Assembly (NCBI RefSeq): GCF_037975245.1
Contig: NC_092574.1
Location: 7,500,213 to 7,564,212, forward strand
Length of the DNA stretch: 64,000 nucleotides
Direction: 5' to 3'
DNA from: Apostichopus japonicus
Taxonomy: Eukaryota; Echinodermata; Holothuroidea; Aspidochirotida; Stichopodidae
In this document: positions 56,791-64,000 of the stretch, piece after piece
Position numbering within the stretch: the first letter of the stretch is position 1
How the letters are laid out: each line of letters begins with the position of its first letter
Translations under genes and position numbers: made by a program
Notes under the pieces: generated by a model
Databases searched by the model: none
What the model saw: the letters and a program-made list of their open reading frames with translations, nothing else
Told to the model about the DNA's origin: nothing

Positions 56791-57433
56791 AAATGATTGA
56801 TTCAATCGTTTATTTCATAGAAGGAGAGGTTGACAAGGAATTTTACGAAATGTTTATGGGTTATAGACGGGATAACAAAACAATAATCAGCGCAAGTGGC
56901 TTTTTCCTAATCGTTTATTCCAAATGCGATCAAATTGCGCGAATCGCGCAATCTAGTGGCTAATGCGAACCCTGGGCCTGCATATAAGATAGTAGTACTA
57001 GTAGTAACTGTTTAAGAGCTAAATTGGATATTTATATGGTCTGATCCAATAGACGTGGAGAGCAAGCATAATCAGCGGCGGCAGTGTGAGCTAGTAGTAA
57101 TGTCAACTATATGAAGTACAGTAATTAACAAGTTAATAAAAGAAACAAAAGCAAAGAAATTATTGAGGAAGGTTTTATACCTTATCTTACACCTACGTAT
57201 TTGAACATGAAAACATAAAGATATTTTTCACCGTACCCATTTTGTTAGAAAATAATATACATTAGCCTATTATTTTAAAATCAAAATGTACTACGAGCCA
57301 CTGACATCAGTACTAACTACTAGCTTCAAAGTTCAACGTTAGTAGTCAGTACCGTGACAGTAGTGCTACTCGATGTTGAGCCTAGGCCTTTTTTTTTTGC
57401 ACTAATATTTAGCATATCGAAGTGGCGATCACA

Positions 57434-57500
57434 TTTTTACGAAGACCTAGAGAGGACATGGTAAAAAAATATATTTATTACGTACGTACGTGATAATTTT
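57434..57500 (+). repeat. Left member of an inner inverted pair
   Basis: The ACGAAGACCTAGAGAGGACA word, a run of A, and TATTACGTACGTACGTGATA reappear inverted at 60760-60828. The pair may mark a second element of about 3.4 kb nested in the hAT insertion. Confidence 0.7.
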
Positions 57501-60004
57501 ACGTTCTATACCGAAGATAGTAAGAAGTGGCGGTACGCGGTACGTATATACTGTAACACATTTGTCTACATGCAAGAAGTCAGAAGTCAAGCTTATGCAG
57601 CCTATAGACTAGTTAACTCAAAAATGCCGGAGACAGACAATTAAGGTACGTTCGTTCGACTAACAGTAACACCACATGTATGCCTGTACTTAAGCCGCCA
57701 CAATTTTGTGCTGGAACTCATTCCCGGATCATTAGTCCTAGGCTCAATTAATGCATAAATAGGTCTGGCGTATGTTAGACCTAGGCCTCACGTTAAGCTT
57801 GTGTTCATTGAATCTCACGTGGATAGGTCATGGGCTAGGCCAGTGATAAGGCCTGTGTAGTGTCTATTGCCGCTGTCGATCCAAGATGATGTTACGGCAA
57901 CTCCCTGGTAGATCACTTAAACTCCCCAGCCTATGCACATATAGCCAGGGTAATACTAATAGATGGGCGAAGGTATTTGTTAGAACAACTCCCTGATTGA
58001 ACTCACATTTTATAGGCTAGGTAAGGGTAGGACAGGACTACCCTACACTACAGATAATTGTTTGAGGTTTATTTTTAGCCTTGAAATTGATTTTTAAAGT
58101 ATAAACGTGGAATTTTATGTTGATAATCATATCGTGTAGCCCTCCTGCATCAACAGCTAGCCCATTTATTATAATAACTACCACGTCAAATTCAATTCAA
58201 TTAAGGTTAGTTGCTAATCTCAAATCACTACATTGTATCAGCTACTGTAGTATTAGTATAAGGTTAGCCTACTTTACACACAAACCTAACCTAACAGGTT
58301 ACTAAATGTCAAAGGAGCCTAGGGTTAAAAACCACATAAAATGCCCTGTGGAAAACAATCCCAAACAGAAATAAGACTGACCAACTCAGAGAATTATTCC
58401 AAGATTAAATTAGGGTAAGGGTTAGGTTTTCAAAAAGCATGGCACAAACTATTAGACTGAAGAAAGCAATTAATTTTCTTTTCATTCTAGTTCGTTAACA
58501 CACCATTTAATACTTTAATTGTTTCATTCCTTTCCTAGATTGGTACAAACTGGAAGAGGTGAAAATGAGAAATTGAGAGAAGCTACCAAGTAACACAGCT
58601 TTGCAATAGTAAAAGGATGTCTGTGGCTTGGATGATGCACATCAAGAATGTGATTGTCGCTGTTTTTATGAGAAACAATTTGATGTTTTGCATTTCAATT
58701 CATCTCTCTGTCCACAATTGATAATACCTGTTGGTACAACTTCAATGAAACTTGCATAGAGGTGGCCTGTGATGAAAAGACTTGTGGAAGTGCTCAGGAA
58801 TTTTATGTCAAAGGTCATTTAGGGGTCGGTTTAGTTAATTGTTTGGAAACGCGAGTCCACGGACGGACATGTGGATGTATGCAAAACGTGATCATAATTA
58901 TGGTCATTCGGGCTCGGAGTATCAGAAATTTCATGTTCATGGACACTTTGGTTTATACTTTAACTACTTAACTGTTAGCTCAAAATCTTTTCAAATTAAT
59001 CTTTCTTGTGATTATAATAAGCTTAACTTACCACTTTCTATTGGAGTTAAAATAATTTGCACAAGTATGTGGGGTCCAAGGATGAGCTTATTACTAAAAC
59101 ATTTATGGTATCGTTGGAAGCCTAATTATTGTCTTGCAGATGTTCGGTTTGTCTGTGCAAAGTGGTAAAATATAATTGTAATTAAATTAAAAATATGAAT
59201 TAATTCCCAATAAGTAAATAATTAAATTAAACAAATCAATTTGGTATTAGGTCATCCCTATCATTAACAATGTGAACAAAGATCTTCTAAGACCTTCCTA
59301 TCTAGTTTAATGGTTGTCAGTATATGCCCCAAATTATAGCACGCTATAATGGCAAGAAGTTTTCAAAAAGTACCTTCCAATTGTTCTCAGACATTTTTAA
59401 GGACACACAAGATGACTGAATGGGAAAATTTCCTCAAAGGTTGTAATAAAAACAGTAGAATTCTGACCAAAGGTGACCACATTTGAATATCTAGCATATT
59501 TGGGGCTAATACAGCATACCTTTAAAGAAAAGAGGCTACTGACACAGGGCTGAATTTTGTCGTAACAAAGGTTATTGGGAGAGAGGCTTTGATCGAGTAT
59601 TTCAAGAGACAGGTATAGGGTCCATTTCTTGTTCTGTACTGAAAACTGTTCAAGTGATTTCCAAGTTGAATCCTTGTGCAAAAGTGCTGATCAAGGTCTT
59701 GGTATCCCTGTTACATTTCACAGTTGATGTCGAGCAATCAGAGCTTCAGCATGTGACGATGGTTATGCTGTAAATATGTCCTCAAAATTTTGATTTCAAT
59801 ATTGCATTTCTTATATTAATTCATTGTATTAATATTTAAGGAATTAATTAAACTAAATTGCAAAGTTCACTTATTACTCAAAATTCAAAAGTAATGGAGA
59901 TGCAAATAAAGTTAGCTTATCAGTAACATTGATGATGTTGTTTTATAATTTATGTTCTGCTTTTTCTCAATTTGAATGCATTGCAACTTAAATGGAGAAT
60001 ATGG

Positions 60005-60390
60005 TGGCATATTAACAAGGAAAGGGGTGATTTAACCAGGAATGAGGTGGAAAATCAGTTTAATATTAACCAGGATAATGGTGACATCAACCAGGAAATG
60101 TTGTTTAATTTAACCAGAAAGGGGTGGAACATTCTGTGATATTAACCAGGATAGTATTTGCATCAACCAGGAAATGTTGGTTAATATCACAAGGAATGAG
60201 GTGAATACCCATTGATATTAACCAGGACAGTGTCAAAATTTCACCACGAAATTTAACCATGCTTTCCTGGTTATATCTACCAGGATTTTGTTAAAATCTC
60301 ATTAACCAGGCAACTTGGTGAAAACAACCAGGATATATAGGGTAGCATATAAACGCAACTCCTGGTGAAAATTTCACCAGGTTGTTTTTA
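60005..60390. repeat. Imperfect repeats of AACCAGGA words
   Basis: Units of about 90 bp share ATTAACCAGGATA and CATCAACCAGGAAATGTTG. Towards 60270-60385 the word also appears inverted (TTTCCTGGTTA, TCCTGGTGA). Non-coding. Confidence 0.7.
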
Positions 60391-60424
60391 AAGTGTAGGC
60401 CTATACGTAGGCCTTCTTCGTTAT

Positions 60425-60795
60425 AATTATCAAATACGTACGTGATATCACTACATAAGTACGTAGTAATTATTACGTACGTACGTAATAACACTACGTA
60501 CGTACGTAGTAATTATCACGTACGTACGTGATATTATTACGTACGTACGTAGTATTATCACGTACGTACGTGATAATTATTACATACGTACGTAGTATTA
60601 TCACGTACGTACGTGATAATTATTATGTACGTACGTAGTATTATTACGTACGTACGTAATAACACTAAGTACGTACGTAGTAATTATCACGTACGTACGT
60701 GATATTATTACGTACGTACTTAGTATTATCACGTACGTACGTGATAATTATTACGTACGTACGTAGTATTATTACGTACGTACGTAATAATTTTT
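60425..60795. repeat. Array of about 17 ACGTACGTACGT palindromes
   Basis: Self-complementary cores ACGTACGTACGT (a few with one change) recur every 22-23 bp, separated by A/T-only spacers. Cores with C/G flanks (CACGTACGTACGTG) tend to alternate with cores with T/A flanks (TACGTACGTACGTA). The array abuts the right member of the inner inverted pair. Confidence 0.92.
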
Positions 60796-60828
60796 TTTTA
60801 ACCATGTCCTCTCTAGGTCTTCGTACAT
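60760..60828 (-). repeat. Right member of the inner inverted pair
   Basis: Inverted copy of 57434-57500, including the last ACGT core of the array, an A/T run and the CCATGTCCTCTCTAGGTC word. GTGGCGA near 57422 and TCGCCAC near 60873 extend the symmetry weakly. Confidence 0.7.
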
Positions 60829-62372
60829 TTTCATTCTGGGCCACCAGAATTTGGAAAAAAATATAGATATAGTCGCCACAGAATATCCTCCTGGTGACCG
60901 CATTCAATGGGAAATGAAAAAGGGTTGAGTATGGTTGTAACCATGGTAATATATGAAGACATGAGCTTTTTTCGTGGATTTCCTTGATTTCTTTTCTACC
61001 TCCGAAATTTACATCTCTCAGTTTCCGTTAATTTCTAACAACAGCGTTACTGTATCATTTGATCCGTCATTCGCATGTTTTTCATTACCGAATCGATGCA
61101 TATCCAACCTGCAGAGGGACAAAAACTATTATCCTAACACACTGTAGCATACGCAAACTGGAGCTTATACCGCAAATTTTTCTCTGGATTTTCATAACGT
61201 TCCCAACATGATTGCAACGATATTTTCATAAATTTCCCATGATTTTCAAATTTTTTAGTATCATTAGAGAAGTGACAATTGAGGAGAAGTGTAGTGCTAT
61301 AGATGCTGAATAGTATTCCAGATTAAAACAGACCATTGTGTACATTTTATGAACAGTAACATTTTAAGTATGGGTCGCCATGATTGAAAGAATCAAGTAG
61401 GGTGAAAACAACAGGCTAGGCACGTGGCTTCAGTGTGCATATTTTGGCGTGAAACTTTGCTTTTGAGTGTTTTAATCAATATAAAAATCTTTATAAAATA
61501 GGCACCAAAATGTTGTCTTTAAACCTCGAATTTCTCAGAGCTTCTGGGGGCTTGGACCCCTATACCCCAACTGGGGCGTTGCCCATGGACCCTTCCACAG
61601 GCCCTAAGGCATGCCCATCGACCCCACCTATAACTGTGTCGCGTTGCAAGCTGACTGACGCCAACGGCGTTAGTATAGTATCACCTACAAAGTTCAGTGA
61701 TTTTTTTTACCCCAGGCTCATCCCTGTATGGATGACATTAACAGAATAAAGGCATATACTTATTAGATACACAGTAGGCTATATATAATTGTAATATATC
61801 AATTACTATAAGCTGTTTTCGTGGTGCACTTTTGCACCTAGTGTTTTATAGCACTTATTATGTTTGAATTCCCCCAAAAAATCATGATGGCTTAGGTGTT
61901 TTCACAGCTTTCTAAGCATACTTTTAACCCCAATTGTGTCAAATAAACCATTGATAGGGGCTGGGCTTCCAGGGGCCCTAAGGCGGGCCCCTGGACCCCA
62001 CCCGTTATAGGCTTCGCGCTTCGCGCTCGCGCAGACGCCTTCGGCGCCAGATGGATAGTCTCCTGAGCAATCAGTAACAGATGAGACACCCTATTTGAAA
62101 TTTCTGGCTAAGACCCTGTTTCATAGTCATTCTGAATTGTTTTTATAATCCACTTAAACTTTCAATTTGTTGCCCTCAGTATTGATGCTACAGACACAGC
62201 CTGTGTTGCAAAGATGGTAAATGATGAGATTGGCAGGGAGGCCAATTCTGTTATGAAGAAACAAATACTTGAAGGAAGAGTCTGTCTCTGTTTGTTTGCC
62301 CTAAAAGACATGAAACATGGTCAAGAACTCCGGTACGACTATGGGCAAACAGATTTACTGTGGAGAAAGAAG

Positions 62373-64000
62373 GTAAGAAAGAAACTGCAAGGCATGAGTA
62401 AAAAATCACTGGTTTGTTAAAGTTTAATAGGTTATGGAGAAACATCTTAAAGATAAAGTCTGGGTCATGATGGGTTTTTTTCAGATTTTAACTTACAAGT
62501 GAAAGTTCATATCAGCATTAAGGAAAACTGAATGGATATTGCAACTTTTTCCACATTATGTAGGGAACAGAGTGGTATAAACTGAACTGTGTAGACTTGA
62601 CAACAAAAACATTTGCTGGCACTAAACACATTTCTAATGTGAAAGATAAGCTTAAAAACACTTTCTGCTAGAATGAGATTTGATTGAGGAAACCTTGGAT
62701 GTTGTCGTAACCTCATTATTCAATTGCAACTATTTATGTGGTTTGACACATTTCATAAGATTTTTTTAATTTAACCTTTGTGTTAGTTTATACTAATATC
62801 ACCTTAATACCTTCCCTGGAGTTCAGTACTTGTCTTACAGTACTGATACTTAGCTATGCATGTGACTATGAAGAAGACAAATATGTGCTGTGAAAGCCGA
62901 GCACAAGACTCCTTTGATTCTTGTAAAACCATTAAAAAAAAGCATGAAGAAAACTGCTCAAAGCTTCAAGTTTCCTTCGTTATTTCAAATTTATGGAAAT
63001 TATTAAAAATAAGAAAACTTTTGAACTGTTCTAGACCTACCAGGATTTGAACCCTAAACCAAGACCCAGAGAATTATCAAATTTATAATTTGAAGCAGTG
63101 TTAATATCACCTTTCATGGGATTATCAGTGAGGTACATAACTGTGAGAATCTGTAAGATAAAATATATACTTAAAGTTTACAGCAAAATAGTTCAATCTA
63201 CTTGCTTCTGAACTAAACAGTGAGGGTGGTGTCTTAATTTAACAAATTGTAATGGAAGTTGTCAATACTTGGTAAACTATTTACGAGCTAATAGTGGCCA
63301 AACATGATGTGGTAGGAATTAGAAAATATGCAATGAAATATAAGCAAGAAATTTTTGGAACAGAATTTATAACAACCTTCAAGAACATCAGCTTAACCAC
63401 CAATATGTGCTAGAAATGAAATAATGGTCACTTATGCTCTTTGCTTCATTCCTCAAACTACTATTCTGTAGCACAAAATTTTTAGAACCATTTGTCGTGA
63501 ATAATCTTTCTCTTCTCAAAACAATAAATAAAAGGTGTTACTGTAAGTTAATTGAAAACAAATGAATGCATGATCTTATATTTCTCAAGTTTATTTTCCT
63601 TTAATAATGTTGAAAACAAATATTACAAAACGATATCATGCAGTGTATGAAATATTACAAACCTTGGTCCCTGGCACCAAATGTTCCTATTTTCACCCAT
63701 CAATCCTCGTCTACTCCCTCCCCACCCACAATCACTATTTACCCATCTAGTAACCTTTGTTATTTACATAAACAGATTAAGAGGGAAATATTCTAAATCT
63801 GTTGCATGATATGGATAAAATTGAAAGCAAATAGTTAATAGCCATCTCTGTAATTTCTTCCTCAAAAGAAAGAACTATTTCACACATTTTTGTAGAAAAA
63901 TAATTATTAAAAGTTTACTTTTGATAATAATAACAACAACTATTGCAAAATAATATATATCTGTGAAGTTAAGATTTCCCTCTACCAGTAAAAAACAGAA
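62373..64000. other. No gene recognised downstream of SET copy 2
   Basis: AT-rich sequence after the GTAAGA donor of the last SET exon. A short plus frame at 62856-63050 (CCESRAQDSFDSCKT...) has no recognisable domain. No clear repeat or further SET exon was seen up to the window end. Confidence 0.5.

Larger units (their letters stand above)
55585..62118. mobile_element. 6,534-bp hAT-type insertion with exact 8-bp target duplication
   Basis: Inverted ends CAGGGTCTTAGCTAG and CTGGCTAAGACCCTG (one mismatch in 15) are flanked by TTTCATAG on both sides (55577-55584 and 62119-62126). The empty site is visible in tandem copy 1 (52417 region: GGTTTCATAGTCATTCTG), which proves the boundaries. The interior has no transposase frame. 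It contains a GACGGC-rich left subterminal zone, tandem repeats at 56456-56790, an inverted pair at 57434/60828, CCAGGA repeats, an ACGT palindrome array, and two related G/C-rich blocks near the right end (61545-61690 and 61955-62050). It must have been mobilised in trans, or it is a composite with later insertions. Confidence 0.93.
54156..62372 (+). pseudogene. SET-domain pseudogene, copy 2, split by a 6.5-kb transposon
   Basis: Exon 54156-54315 (160 nt, same length and splice sites as 51562-51721) reads ATKEIRQGDF, stop, LE, stop, RGEIISPEEASNRARTK, so it has TAG and TAA. The TAG after GDF is shared with copy 1; the TAA is private. Exon 62180-62372 is open: IDATDTACVAKMVNDEIGRE, VMKKQILEGRVCLCLFALKD, MKHGQELRYDYGQTDLLWRK. 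In the intron, at 55584/62119, a hAT-type element of 6,534 bp has inserted. The downstream exon is better preserved than in copy 1 (no 10-bp insertion, no TGA). The shared stop suggests the gene was already broken, or read differently, before the tandem duplication. Confidence 0.75.

Noticed and set aside
60425-60795. CRISPR-like regular repeat array
   Set aside because: Repeats are palindromic tetranucleotide runs, spacers are short A/T-only and nearly identical, and the context is a eukaryotic transposon.

Overview
The window reads as nuclear DNA of a metazoan. It is AT-rich, has split genes with GT-AG introns, and is packed with MITEs, SINE-like repeats, minisatellites and decayed transposons. 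The repeat styles (hAT MITEs with G/C-rich CATAGGCGTAGGAG or CAGGGGTGGGC ends, TTAA-flanked MITEs, a Helitron of the endonuclease-bearing Helentron type) and the PGK protein suggest a marine invertebrate deuterostome, possibly an echinoderm such as a sea cucumber. That placement is inference from remembered repeat styles, not proof.

Layout. 0.8-1.7 kb: a hAT-like MITE and a well-bounded minus-strand exon for an OB-fold (RPA-like) protein. 2.7 to about 11.8 kb: a Helentron with one uninterrupted 2296-codon minus-strand ORF (OTU protease, Cys-rich module, HUH Rep, PIF1-type helicase, endonuclease/exonuclease/phosphatase domain), preceded on its 5' side by minisatellites. 12-24 kb: almost no genes. 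It holds a GGACCAA minisatellite, a 1.2-kb-spaced duplication containing an exon-like segment, and a degenerate repeat field (19.6-22.7 kb) rich in AGGTCA direct repeats.

24.2-34.9 kb: a phosphoglycerate kinase gene on the minus strand. Nine exons with matching splice phases encode residues 1-336 of about 416. The C-terminal exons were not found in the 24 kb downstream. Its introns carry at least eight mobile or fold-back elements, including a three-level nest at 33.4-34.8 kb and two SINE-like copies flanking exon 4.

36-44 kb: a hAT remnant retaining the transposase C-terminal dimerisation segment, and a 4.67-kb element with TIRs of about 235 bp carrying a frameshifted large protein with a Cys-rich tail. 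50.7-62.4 kb: two tandem copies of a SET-domain (KMT5A/SET8-like) locus on the plus strand, both with stops, one of them shared. Copy 2 is split by a 6,534-bp hAT-type insertion with a perfect 8-bp target duplication. That insertion contains an array of about 17 ACGTACGTACGT palindromes.

The only clear host housekeeping function is glycolysis (PGK). The rest is mainly a record of transposition. The most distinctive items are the intact Helentron, the 4.67-kb TIR element with its unusual protein, the palindrome array in the large hAT insertion, and the AGGTCA direct-repeat field.
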